Assembly: GCA_016936505.1 (NCBI GenBank)
Contig: JAFGXS010000056.1
Coordinates: 1-64,000 of the forward strand
Length of the DNA: 64,000 nt
Direction: 5' to 3'
Source of the DNA: Bacteroidales bacterium
Lineage (GTDB): Bacteria; Bacteroidota; Bacteroidia; Bacteroidales; F082
In this document: positions 9,523 to 20,290 of the stretch, piece after piece
Numbering within the stretch: position 1 is the first letter of the stretch
Layout: the number at the start of each line of letters is the position of its first letter
Notes under the pieces: generated by a model
Database searches by the model: none
What the model was told of the DNA's origin: nothing
What the model saw: the letters and a program-made list of their open reading frames with translations, nothing else
Translations under genes and position numbers: made by a program

Positions 9523-9524
9523 AT

Positions 9525-9555
9525 AAAAAATCCGGCTTAATGGCCGGATTTTTTA
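9525..9555. terminator. Terminator between the small membrane protein gene and gyrB
   Basis: The stem AAAAAATCCGGC / GCCGGATTTTTT with a short loop lies between convergent genes; its A- and T-flanks allow bidirectional function. Confidence 0.8.
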
Positions 9556-9577
9556 TGTTTAATATCGATAGCTAATA

Positions 9578-11545
<1,968 letters not shown>

Positions 11546-11711
11546 TTATTCTTGATCTCAAGTCTTTTTGTCTGAATCGACAAAGGTACAAAAAAATGAA
11601 TTTTAATCCGCAATTTCAAGATATGGAAGCATGAACTTTTCAACAAATCTTTGGGAATAAAACCAGCTGAAAACAAACGTTATAAAAAAGGAACGTTACC
11701 GGTGAGGACAT

Positions 11712-11746
11712 AAAAAAGGAACCGCTTAATTTCTAAGCAGCTCCTT
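11712..11746 (-). terminator. Terminator of the decayed sugar-acid operon
   Basis: Read on the minus strand, AAGGAGCTGCTTA pairs (two mismatches) with TAAGCGGTTCCTT and is followed by TTTTTT. It lies about 55 bp after the last remnant frame (stop at 11801) and probably ended the original operon. Confidence 0.6.
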
Positions 11747-11800
11747 CAATCTAATAAAGTTCCATTAAAAAAGCATTTATTTATCCACGTCAATTCTTTT

Positions 11801-11980
11801 TTATTTATTCAGACGCACAGCGTTTTGATTTGCCCCGTTAACATATTCAATCTGTGAATCCTTAATATTGGTTCCACTGAATTCAATGTTGGCATTCACA
11901 TTGCCATTGATAACAACAACAGGTCCCTTTGGTTGAATGAAATTACAATTATTAAAAAGCCAATTTCTGGTTTGAGTTGC
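11801..11980 (-). pseudogene. 3' remnant of a beta-helix-type protein gene
   Basis: An open frame of about 58-63 codons ending at 11801 has no ribosome site of its own and lies in a different frame from the SDR remnant that it abuts. Its residues (NWLFNNCNF, then VVVINGNVNANIEFSGTN, ending NGANQNAVRLNK) look like the last coils of a right-handed beta-helix protein, such as the GH28 polygalacturonase-like enzymes common in uronate utilisation loci. That family call is weak. I read it as the tail of a gene whose front was deleted, joined to the front of the SDR gene near 11965-11985. Confidence 0.45.
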
Positions 11981-12275
11981 CTCCTGCCCCATTAATCAAT
12001 AAAGTAACGATTCCAAGATCTTCATTGATTCTTTTCTTTGCGTTTTGCAAAGATTCCTCATCCAAAACATTGGCTTTATATCCCACAACAATTCCTCCGG
12101 TCAATTGCTTAAGTTCTGAAGCAACTTCTACTACTTTTTCTTCATTAATATCCAGTATAGCTACTTTTACTCCTGCTTGCGCGAGACCCTTTGCTAAACC
12201 ATAACCAATAACACCGGCACCTCCGGTAATTACGCATACCTGGCCTTTTAAATCATCAAAACTCAGATTACTCAT
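11952..12275 (-). pseudogene. Truncated SDR oxidoreductase (UxuB-like) fragment
   Basis: The start is MSNLSFDDLKGQ at 12275, overlapping the LacI stop by 8 bp. About 100 residues of a short-chain dehydrogenase are present: the nucleotide motif TGGAGVIGYGLAKGLA near residue 17, an acidic NAD(P)-specificity residue in AILDIN, and LINGAGGN near residue 95. The frame then runs out after a few unrelated residues, before the catalytic Tyr-x-x-x-Lys. The LxNGAGGN form and the LacI neighbour suggest a fructuronate/mannonate-type oxidoreductase. The protein cannot be active as written. Confidence 0.7.
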
Positions 12276-13344
12276 TTTTAAAATCTTTATAAAACTCAAT
12301 GTTTTCTTCTGTAATAATATCTATCGAACTGTAATTCAATTTTTTAACTTCCTTATGGAGAACAATGTGTTCAAAGAGAGTTTTTATCGCCTTATAGGCC
12401 TGTTCTTCCGGCCTTTGTCCAATTAAAAAAGTTATTGATCCTGACTCCATATACTTTATATTACCAGGAAGCATATCATAACCAATAATCAGTGGTTTAT
12501 GAATCTTCTGCTTTTCAATAAACTCTGCAATCCTATAGGTCTTGGAATTGGGAACATAAATTCCGTCCATCTTATTTTTGTCAAAAAAGTCAGTCAGGGT
12601 TTTATAAGGTTCATCCTTCTGTTTCAGATCAATTTCCACATCATGAATTTGGTATTTATCAGATATATTATTATCTCTCATGTATTTGCAGAACCCATCC
12701 TGACGGTCGCTTACATGCTTTGAGATCGGAAGGTTATTAACCAGCTTTAATACTAATATTGAACCACTTTTCAAACCAAAACTCATCAGCTTTCCCGCAG
12801 TATATCCACTTCTAAAAGCATCCTGACCAAAATACGCAACGTTAGAACAGTCTTCCAGGTTTGCATCAATAAAAGCATAAGGAATTTCAAAATTTTCAAG
12901 TCTATGAATAAAGCTGGAAGAAGAATCAAAAAAAACCGGACTAAAGATTACCCCATCAGGTTTTTCTTTTAAAATCCGGTTTGTCATTTGAGTGAATGAA
13001 TCTTTATCAAAATCGTCAAAAGTGTAGATATCAACCACTGTCCTGAAACTTGACAATTCGTCAATAGCCTGCTGAACACCCGATAGCGGCTGCGACCAGT
13101 ATGAGTTAATATCCTTAGCTGCAGGTATTAAAATCACCAGTCTTGTATCCCTTTTTGAAGCCAGAGTTTTGGCCATAAGATTAGGACTGTAATCTATATT
13201 CTCAAGGATTTTTAATATTTGTGCTTTTGTTTCCGGTTTCACACCAGGTCTGTTATGCAAAACACGATCAACTGTACCAGTTGAAACATTTGCTATTTCA
13301 GCAATATCCCTAATTCTTAGTTGTCCGTCTTTTAATTGAGTCAT
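12268..13344 (-). CDS. LacI-family transcriptional regulator
   Basis: A 358-aa repressor or activator. The N-terminal LacI helix-turn-helix spans residues about 8-60 (IADIANVSTGTVDRVLHNRP-like segment), followed by a periplasmic-binding-protein-like sugar-sensing domain. It resembles Bacteroidota regulators with a substrate-binding-protein-like (Peripla_BP_4) sensor. A perfect 14-bp palindrome 22 bp upstream of the ATG is a likely autoregulatory operator. Downstream and overlapping is a truncated UxuB-like SDR, so the original regulon was probably sugar-acid catabolism. The regulator itself looks intact although its operon is lost here. Confidence 0.88.
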   Translation of the reverse strand: MTQLKDGQLRIRDIAEIANVSTGTVDRVLHNRPGVKPETKAQILKILENIDYSPNLMAKTLASKRDTRLVILIPAAKDINSYWSQPLSGVQQAIDELSSFRTVVDIYTFDDFDKDSFTQMTNRILKEKPDGVIFSPVFFDSSSSFIHRLENFEIPYAFIDANLEDCSNVAYFGQDAFRSGYTAGKLMSFGLKSGSILVLKLVNNLPISKHVSDRQDGFCKYMRDNNISDKYQIHDVEIDLKQKDEPYKTLTDFFDKNKMDGIYVPNSKTYRIAEFIEKQKIHKPLIIGYDMLPGNIKYMESGSITFLIGQRPEEQAYKAIKTLFEHIVLHKEVKKLNYSSIDIITEENIEFYKDFKNE

Positions 13345-13366
13345 TTTTTATTTCATAAATTAATTT

Positions 13367-13380
13367 TGTGTGCGCACACA
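13367..13380. promoter_or_regulatory. Probable LacI-type operator
   Basis: TGTGTGCGCACACA is a perfect 14-bp palindrome with a central CG, the usual form of LacI-family sites, placed 22 bp before the regulator's start codon. Confidence 0.7.
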
Positions 13381-13592
13381 TTTTTTTTGAAAAAATTTTA
13401 TTTTATCAGAAATTTTCAGATGATTTTGCAAGAATTTTACCCGTGCCTAACTCAGTATTTACAGTGAGTATAGACCATTATTAAATAATTATTAAGAATA
13501 AAAATAAATTACAATAATGGAATTTACCAATATAATACAAAAAATTAAATCTATTGAGAATTAAAACCCGAATACAATCAATGGATGGCTTT

Positions 13593-15353
13593 CTAAAAAC
13601 GATAGCTTATACCGAGCATAACTTCGAGACCGGCAACAGGATACTCGTTAAACAGCCAATAATGCTGATTCAATAAATTGGAAAGCTTAACAAATCCCCC
13701 AAATTGATCATCAATTTTATAATTCATTTCAAGGTTCAAATCAATATAGTCGGGAAGTTTGTAATAGGGATTTGATATTACTGAACCACCCGCCAACACT
13801 CTGTAAGATGCCCACCTTTCTCCAACATAACGCGCATCTAACTGACCACTTATTTTTTTTGTGAACCGAATGGATGATCCCAGCTGAACCTGAATAGCAG
13901 GTTCATACAAAGGTTTTAAATTATTATTTAAACTAAACTCCCTATACATTGCAGTTAACCATATCTTAACTTGTTCAGAATTCTCATAAGTAAGTCCTCC
14001 AGAAATATAAAACTGATTACCATCTGCGTAGGAAACATAAAATGCGTTCTTAACATACTGCATCACAGAATCACTGGCAGGTATTTTATAGGTATTAGAC
14101 CAGACATAATCAAAAAATGATTTATTCTGAAAAAACTTAACCCCTGCTTCCATTTCAAAGCCCAAACGCCGGGCTATATTTCCTTTGAAGCCCGCATGAA
14201 TCTGAAACTTATTGTTTTCCCATTGGTATGAATTATCATAGGAATACAAATAAGGGTTTTTAGCTACAAGGTCGTAATAGCTATTTTTATGCAAGCCGCC
14301 ATCAACACCAGCAAAAATTGAAAAAGCATCAGGTATAATTTCCATTTGGGCAACAAGAAAAGGAAAAGCATATAATTTTTTCCCAGTAACCTGAAGCCAT
14401 TGAACCTGTAATCCCGCTTTAAAGGAAATGATCCCATATCGGGCATCAATGTAAGGCATTATCTTTATGAAGTTATCTGTTCTTTCCTGATAAGGATTGT
14501 CCTCCTTGTATAATTGATATTGTGATCTAATTCCAACCTGTTGATGATTGAAAATATTAGTTACTTCAAATGCTTTATGAACGTCAAGATTTGCATCAAT
14601 ATGAGACTCAACCATTCCATACCTGTCAGCAAAATAGTATCCTTTACCTGATACATTATAATGTAGCTTTTCAAAACTTCTATAGGTATCACTAAATGCA
14701 ATTTTAAAATCTGCAAGCTGATACCACTGTTTCAGTTCATTATTATTAGGATTATAATTTAAAGTGTCATTTGAAGTATTAAACCCATAATAGCGTAACG
14801 AATTGATCCGATATTTTGCACCAAAGCTCAGAATATGATAAGGAAAAAACCTTTTATATGAACTCTCAACAAGTGTATTAGTATAAGGTGATGGCAAATA
14901 GTTCTTAATTTTCAAAAACGAAGAATAATGAAATAAGTGCACATTCCATCTGTAAGAATCCTGCTTTCCCTGTGAATGGAAAAGTTCGGCATAAGGAGAC
15001 AAACGAGAGCCCAAACCACCTCTAAATATATTGTTCCAATTGGATTGAGGCACATAAGTTTCTATTGCTTCGGGCTTCAGCGTTTGAATATTAATTCTGG
15101 TGTTGAATTCAAATGGCACAAAAGGTAGAGCAGATTGATACAGATTATTTTTAATTGTAAATGATCCAGGTTGAGAGAACCGTTGATAGGCATTCTGAAT
15201 AACAGGATTTGAAGTTCCATAAACTGTTACATTCTCATTTTTTGAACTCTGAGTTGTATCTGATGGAGTTTGTCCAAAAGCGGAAGCAGAAACCAGAACC
15301 AAAAATAAAGTCAACAACTTTAATAATTCCTGCGTGCAGCACCATTGTCTCAT
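13593..15353 (-). CDS. Outer-membrane beta-barrel protein (TonB-receptor-like)
   Basis: About 586 aa. A signal peptide starts at MRQWCCTQELLKLL (ATG 15353, preceded by a GAGGGG) and ends near SASAFGQ; an in-frame ATG at 15386 overlaps the upstream stop and is also possible. The mature protein is rich in alternating aromatic beta-strands and ends in an aromatic strand (LGISYRF), as outer-membrane barrels do. A late segment (GGFVKLSNLLNQHYWLFNEY) resembles the last strands of TonB-dependent receptors, but I see no clear plug domain or TonB box. It follows the TPR gene with overlap or a short gap, so the pair is one operon. Cargo unknown. Confidence 0.8.
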   Translation of the reverse strand: MRQWCCTQELLKLLTLFLVLVSASAFGQTPSDTTQSSKNENVTVYGTSNPVIQNAYQRFSQPGSFTIKNNLYQSALPFVPFEFNTRINIQTLKPEAIETYVPQSNWNNIFRGGLGSRLSPYAELFHSQGKQDSYRWNVHLFHYSSFLKIKNYLPSPYTNTLVESSYKRFFPYHILSFGAKYRINSLRYYGFNTSNDTLNYNPNNNELKQWYQLADFKIAFSDTYRSFEKLHYNVSGKGYYFADRYGMVESHIDANLDVHKAFEVTNIFNHQQVGIRSQYQLYKEDNPYQERTDNFIKIMPYIDARYGIISFKAGLQVQWLQVTGKKLYAFPFLVAQMEIIPDAFSIFAGVDGGLHKNSYYDLVAKNPYLYSYDNSYQWENNKFQIHAGFKGNIARRLGFEMEAGVKFFQNKSFFDYVWSNTYKIPASDSVMQYVKNAFYVSYADGNQFYISGGLTYENSEQVKIWLTAMYREFSLNNNLKPLYEPAIQVQLGSSIRFTKKISGQLDARYVGERWASYRVLAGGSVISNPYYKLPDYIDLNLEMNYKIDDQFGGFVKLSNLLNQHYWLFNEYPVAGLEVMLGISYRF

Positions 15354-15372
15354 AATAAAGCCCCTCATTATT

Positions 15373-18300
15373 CTAGTTTTTTGCATTATTGTTTTCTTTA
15401 GGCAAAAGAGATAACTTTTCTCTGGCAATATTTTTCAAATCGTCACCCGGATAATTATTCAACACACTTTTCAAGGTTTCTCTGGCCTGGAAAACATTGC
15501 CTTCGGCAGAATAAACATCAGCGAGTAAAATAAAACCTTTGGCAACCCAATAAATCTGATCCGGATAGCGATCAGAAAGTGAGAATAGTATCTTCTCCGA
15601 TTCTTTATACTCTTTATTGTTATACTTTATTTGCGCCATATCAAACATCGATTCGGCTCCAACAATCCCCTTTGATAACCGGCTAGTAATCTCAAAATCA
15701 GTTAAAGCATCCTTTAAGTTTCCCTGAATTAACGCTGTTTTTGCAAGAACAAAATGAGCATAAATCAACTGATCTTCGGTTGTACCTTTTGTTTGTAATA
15801 AATTATGAGCAGCTTCTTTGGCTCCATCAATATTATTCGACAAAAAAGCAGCCCGCATACTACCATCCAGAGCCTCAAGCCTTAGCGACAGGTTATCGGT
15901 CAACAACAAAAGTTTATTGTAATCATTATACGCCTTAGTATAAGATTTTATAGCATATTCTATTCTGGCAGCTCTGATTATTGCAGAAATTGTGTAATTG
16001 TTCTGAGGAAAATTAATAATCTGATCATAATAATTCAGAGCCTGAGTTGTATCTCTGTTTTTCGCATAACATTCTGATAAATAATGAAATGCTTTTAATC
16101 GGTATCCGCCATCCGGAAATTGACTCAGATAATTTTTTAGCGAAGCTATGGTATTGGTACAATTTCCATTGAGGTACGCATTCTCTCCAACCGAGAATGT
16201 AAGCGAATCTTCTTCACTTTTTGAAACCTGAACAAAACTTAATGTTTTAGCATAAGCAAAATATTGATTCAGTTTTCCCTGATCCTGATATATGCTTTGT
16301 AAAGTTGAAAGCGCTACTCTGGCTTCTTCTGATGCCGGAAAATTTGAAATCACTTTCTTTAAAACTGTAATTGCCCTGTCATCCTGATTATTTTTATAAT
16401 ACAATAAACCCATCTTCACCAAAGCTTTTCTTGCGTATTCGCTATTGGGTTTTTCCTTTACCAATTGATCAAAATAAGTAATTGCTTTTCTTGGATCGTT
16501 AACTGCACTACTGTAGGTATCAGCAATATCGTACAAAGCATTAGTATAATAAACAGAACCAGGATAACTATGAATCAATGTCTGCAACGTGTTTACTTTG
16601 GCTTTAAAGTTCCCCTGTGCCCCATAACAAAATGCTTTTTGATAAAGAGCATAAGGAGTTTCGCTTCTCGCTGACCTGATCACCTTATTATATATTGAAA
16701 TCGCTGTCCCGTATTTTTGTAACATCACATAACTATCTGCAATTCTAAGTTCTGCATCATCAGTCAATTCTGCTGAATTCTTATCACGTTGAAGGAATCT
16801 GTTAAAAAACTCAATTGCATCCGAATATTTTTTCTGATTAAAATAAGCATAACCAAGCCCGTAATAAGCACTATTGTAGTATGAAGTTGATGTTGCCCCC
16901 CTACTGGTAATGAAAGTTTTATAGGTTTGAACAGACTTTCCATAATCGCGGAGCCAATATTCTGTCGTTGCCAGCCAATAAATTGATTCCAATCTTAGGT
17001 TCTTATCTGGAGTATATCGTAATGATTTCTCAAAATAAGTCAAAGCATCCCTAAAGTTCTTTCCCTGAAAATACAAAACTGCCTGTTGATAAGTCAGTTG
17101 CTGATATGCCTTTTGAAGAATACTTCCTGGCTTGGTATTCCTATCAATTGAAGCAATCGCCAGCTCTTTATTATTGAAACTCATATACAACTGAACCAAT
17201 AAACCTGAAGCTTTCTCTTTTTGTTGTTCCGTAGCTCCCTCAAACTTCAGAAAATCCTGAACCAGACTTACAGGATTTCTGTATGGATCGCCTTTTTCTT
17301 TAAGTGTAAGCTGAATATAAGAAAACAGAGCATCAGCAGTTAACTGGTTGTTTGCCTTAACCTGATATGCAGATACCCATGCATTTTGAGCGAACCTGAA
17401 CTGCTTAAGCTGGTAGTAAGAATTTCCCAGATAGTACCAGGCAGTTTGCCTTAGCACATTATTTGATGCAGACGTAATACGCTGAAAGTTTGAAGCCGCT
17501 TCCTGAAACATTCCTGTTTGAAATTCCGCATATGCTATTCTATAATATTGGTCATCAGAGATATTAGTCCGTGCAGTCGATACATAATTATTATAATATG
17601 GCAAAGCCGGCTTAAAATTCTTTAATTCAAATAAAGCATTAGCTATCAACCTATTTATTAACGGTTTGGTTTTATAATTTGCATTTGATAAAAATTTTTC
17701 TCCTAAATCAACAACTTTTGAATAATTACCTAATGTATAATAGGATTGCAATATGAGTACAGGAACCTGTTTACTATATTCAGGATCATCTTTTACAACC
17801 AAAAAGTCTGATAATGCTTCTTCATATTTTCCTTCCTGATAAAGTATAAAAGCATGATAATAGCGGGCAGGTTTGGAATATATAGTATTACTTTGAATAG
17901 CTGACTGGAAATTTCGCATAGCTTCAGGGACTTTCTTTAGCTTAAGCTGACAAAACCCCTTTTCATATTCATATTGTCCTTTTTGCTTTTTATTGAGATG
18001 TTCGGGATTTATTTTGTTAAAAAACTCCAAAGCAAGATAGTACCTTCCATTCTGAAAGTAAGAACTCCCGGTAAGCAAATTAATTACTGGCAACCAGGCA
18101 CTTTCAGGATATGTATCGGAAAAAGAAGTTAACCTGAATAAAGCATCAGTTTCGTTCAATTTAACAGAACAATCTGCTGCATAAAAAGCGGCATCCTCTT
18201 TGGTAACACTATAAATTTTAGGCGAAGATTGAATAAACTGGTCAAAAATGATAAGAGCAGCACCGAAATTACTTTGCTGATATAAATTTAAAGCAACCCC

Positions 18301-18408
18301 GTAAAGTTCATTTGGAGTTCTCTTAATAGTACTTGTTTTTTGCGCATAGGATTTGAAAGAAAAAACAAGCAAGAATATTAAAAGTACGAGTTTAGATTTT
18401 TTCAACAT
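15373..18408 (-). CDS. Large secreted TPR-repeat protein
   Basis: A 1011-aa protein with a signal peptide (MLKKSKLVLLIFLLVFSFKSYAQ). Tetratricopeptide repeats run through essentially all of the mature protein: many helix pairs with A/G-x(2)-Y/F spacing, for example YYLGNSYYQLKQF and YGLGYAYFNQKKYSDAIEFF. It is probably a periplasmic scaffold. In Bacteroidota this type of TPR protein is often found directly ahead of a TonB-receptor-like barrel gene, as here, suggesting that the two act together in envelope transport or assembly. The ligand is not deducible. Confidence 0.85.
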   Translation of the reverse strand: MLKKSKLVLLIFLLVFSFKSYAQKTSTIKRTPNELYGVALNLYQQSNFGAALIIFDQFIQSSPKIYSVTKEDAAFYAADCSVKLNETDALFRLTSFSDTYPESAWLPVINLLTGSSYFQNGRYYLALEFFNKINPEHLNKKQKGQYEYEKGFCQLKLKKVPEAMRNFQSAIQSNTIYSKPARYYHAFILYQEGKYEEALSDFLVVKDDPEYSKQVPVLILQSYYTLGNYSKVVDLGEKFLSNANYKTKPLINRLIANALFELKNFKPALPYYNNYVSTARTNISDDQYYRIAYAEFQTGMFQEAASNFQRITSASNNVLRQTAWYYLGNSYYQLKQFRFAQNAWVSAYQVKANNQLTADALFSYIQLTLKEKGDPYRNPVSLVQDFLKFEGATEQQKEKASGLLVQLYMSFNNKELAIASIDRNTKPGSILQKAYQQLTYQQAVLYFQGKNFRDALTYFEKSLRYTPDKNLRLESIYWLATTEYWLRDYGKSVQTYKTFITSRGATSTSYYNSAYYGLGYAYFNQKKYSDAIEFFNRFLQRDKNSAELTDDAELRIADSYVMLQKYGTAISIYNKVIRSARSETPYALYQKAFCYGAQGNFKAKVNTLQTLIHSYPGSVYYTNALYDIADTYSSAVNDPRKAITYFDQLVKEKPNSEYARKALVKMGLLYYKNNQDDRAITVLKKVISNFPASEEARVALSTLQSIYQDQGKLNQYFAYAKTLSFVQVSKSEEDSLTFSVGENAYLNGNCTNTIASLKNYLSQFPDGGYRLKAFHYLSECYAKNRDTTQALNYYDQIINFPQNNYTISAIIRAARIEYAIKSYTKAYNDYNKLLLLTDNLSLRLEALDGSMRAAFLSNNIDGAKEAAHNLLQTKGTTEDQLIYAHFVLAKTALIQGNLKDALTDFEITSRLSKGIVGAESMFDMAQIKYNNKEYKESEKILFSLSDRYPDQIYWVAKGFILLADVYSAEGNVFQARETLKSVLNNYPGDDLKNIAREKLSLLPKENNNAKN

Positions 18409-18555
18409 AAATTATGATTTGCATCAAGTATTATTTTGATGATCAGTTTACCAACAACAATAAACTGATTTACTATTCAAACGAACAAAATAAAGAATTG
18501 TTATTTAGTCGAGAAAATACGACACAAGAATTTTTTGAACAGAATTTTTAACCAC

Positions 18556-20280
18556 CTAAATATCTTTTTCTGTAGACGAAGGCAGAACAAAAGTCTGTAT
18601 TTTTTTCATCAAAAGATTAGCATTAATTGGTTTTGTAACATATTCATCAAAACCTGCATCCAGGCATTTTTTACGATCACCAATCATAGCCATAGCTGTC
18701 TGTGCAATAACTGGTATTGTATTATTTATTTTACGTAGCTCCTTCAAAATAGCAAAACCATCCATTCCGGGTAACTTAATATCCAATAGTACCAAGTTAA
18801 TTTCTGGGTGCTTTTTAAATATTTCCACTCCCTGTTCTCCATCAGTAGCCCTGTAAACAGTAACATCCTCATTTTTCAACATTCTATCCAAAAACATTGA
18901 GCTTACTTTATCGTCTTCAATAACTAAAAATATTGAGTCATTTAAAGTCCTTCTTTCTGCACCGGGAACTATTGGCATTTTTTCAGGAACAAATACTTTC
19001 ATATCATTGGCAGGAAGATCGAAATAAAACTGGGTACCTTGTCCATAAACTGAATGAACCTCAACATTACCCTCCATATATTCGATTAGTTTTTTAACTA
19101 AAAAAAGTCCAATCCCGGTTCCTCGATATAATTTTCTGGGATCATCCTCAACCTTGTAAAATCTGTCAAATAAATGGTCTAAATGTTTATCCTCAATACC
19201 AATCCCGGTATCTTTCACAAAGAAAGCTACTCTATTTTCTCTAACAGTAAAGCCAAGAATAACCTCACCTTCCTCAGTGAATTTAAATGCATTATCCAGC
19301 AAGTTGATCAGTATTTGCTGAAGCCTGCCACAATCAGCCTTTATATTAATTCTCTCAGTAGGTATATCTATCAGTAAATTAAATTTGGTAGTATCTTTTT
19401 CTTTCAATTTTGGATTGTAAATGACTGCCAGCTTTTCAATCATTTGATTCATATCACAAGGTTCCTCAACCAAATTAATCTGTCCAGACTCAATCAATGA
19501 AACATCCAGAATATCACCAACCAAGCGTAGAAGTGCCTGATTACCTTCATTTATAATTTCTCTGAAAGATTCTTTATCTTCCTGCGACATCTTACCATCG
19601 GCAAGTAAATTACTAAAACCCACAATTGCATTCAAAGGAGTTCTTATTTCATGAGACATATTGGTAAGAAACGAGGATTTTAGCTGATCTGATAACACTG
19701 CTTTACGATATTCCTCATAGTAATATCGTTTTACCAATGACATTAAAACAAATGTTATAGACAAGTATATGAGAATTGATAGGTAAGAATCCATGATCTG
19801 ATTCATTTCAGTTGGATAGCTACCTATTAAGGCATTAAAGTAATAATCAAAAGCAAATAGACCTCCAACATTGAAAGAAATTAATATAATAGCCCAAAAA
19901 AGATGCCAACCACTTAACATAAATATCAGGTAACTGTACAATAAAACAATCATATAAATCCAGGGGCCCTCTGATCCATAGTTAAAATACCAAATAAGAT
20001 TGACAAACACTATGATCAAAAAAATAAAAATCCATTTTATCACGCTAACATTTTCCGATTTTTTCGCAATAAAATAAATGCCTATAAATATTACAGATCC
20101 AACAACGGGTATTATAATCATATTTTCCTTGAAACCCATCAAAGCGTTACCTATAGCAGATAAAATGAAAACAACAACAATTGCTATAAGTAAGGGCAGA
20201 AGAAAACCTTTCTCAAGAACTATCGAATCTTTAGAACTTAACTTAAAATCAACAAATAATATTTTCTTTAAACTAATCAT
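18556..20280 (-). CDS. Hybrid sensor histidine kinase / response regulator A
   Basis: A 574-aa membrane sensor. About six hydrophobic helices fill residues 25-180 with no large periplasmic domain. A HisKA box with MSHEIRTPLNAIVGF follows (phospho-acceptor His near 209), then HATPase motifs NLLDNAFKFT, VKDTGIGIE and GTGIGLFLV. A C-terminal receiver has LLDIKLPGMDGF (Asp acceptor) and the switch Thr/Lys. No DNA-binding or HPt domain is present, so output must be by phosphotransfer or contact. It lies 10 bp downstream of a close paralogue in the same operon. Confidence 0.92.
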   Translation of the reverse strand: MISLKKILFVDFKLSSKDSIVLEKGFLLPLLIAIVVVFILSAIGNALMGFKENMIIIPVVGSVIFIGIYFIAKKSENVSVIKWIFIFLIIVFVNLIWYFNYGSEGPWIYMIVLLYSYLIFMLSGWHLFWAIILISFNVGGLFAFDYYFNALIGSYPTEMNQIMDSYLSILIYLSITFVLMSLVKRYYYEEYRKAVLSDQLKSSFLTNMSHEIRTPLNAIVGFSNLLADGKMSQEDKESFREIINEGNQALLRLVGDILDVSLIESGQINLVEEPCDMNQMIEKLAVIYNPKLKEKDTTKFNLLIDIPTERINIKADCGRLQQILINLLDNAFKFTEEGEVILGFTVRENRVAFFVKDTGIGIEDKHLDHLFDRFYKVEDDPRKLYRGTGIGLFLVKKLIEYMEGNVEVHSVYGQGTQFYFDLPANDMKVFVPEKMPIVPGAERRTLNDSIFLVIEDDKVSSMFLDRMLKNEDVTVYRATDGEQGVEIFKKHPEINLVLLDIKLPGMDGFAILKELRKINNTIPVIAQTAMAMIGDRKKCLDAGFDEYVTKPINANLLMKKIQTFVLPSSTEKDI

Positions 20281-20290
20281 TAAAGAGCCA

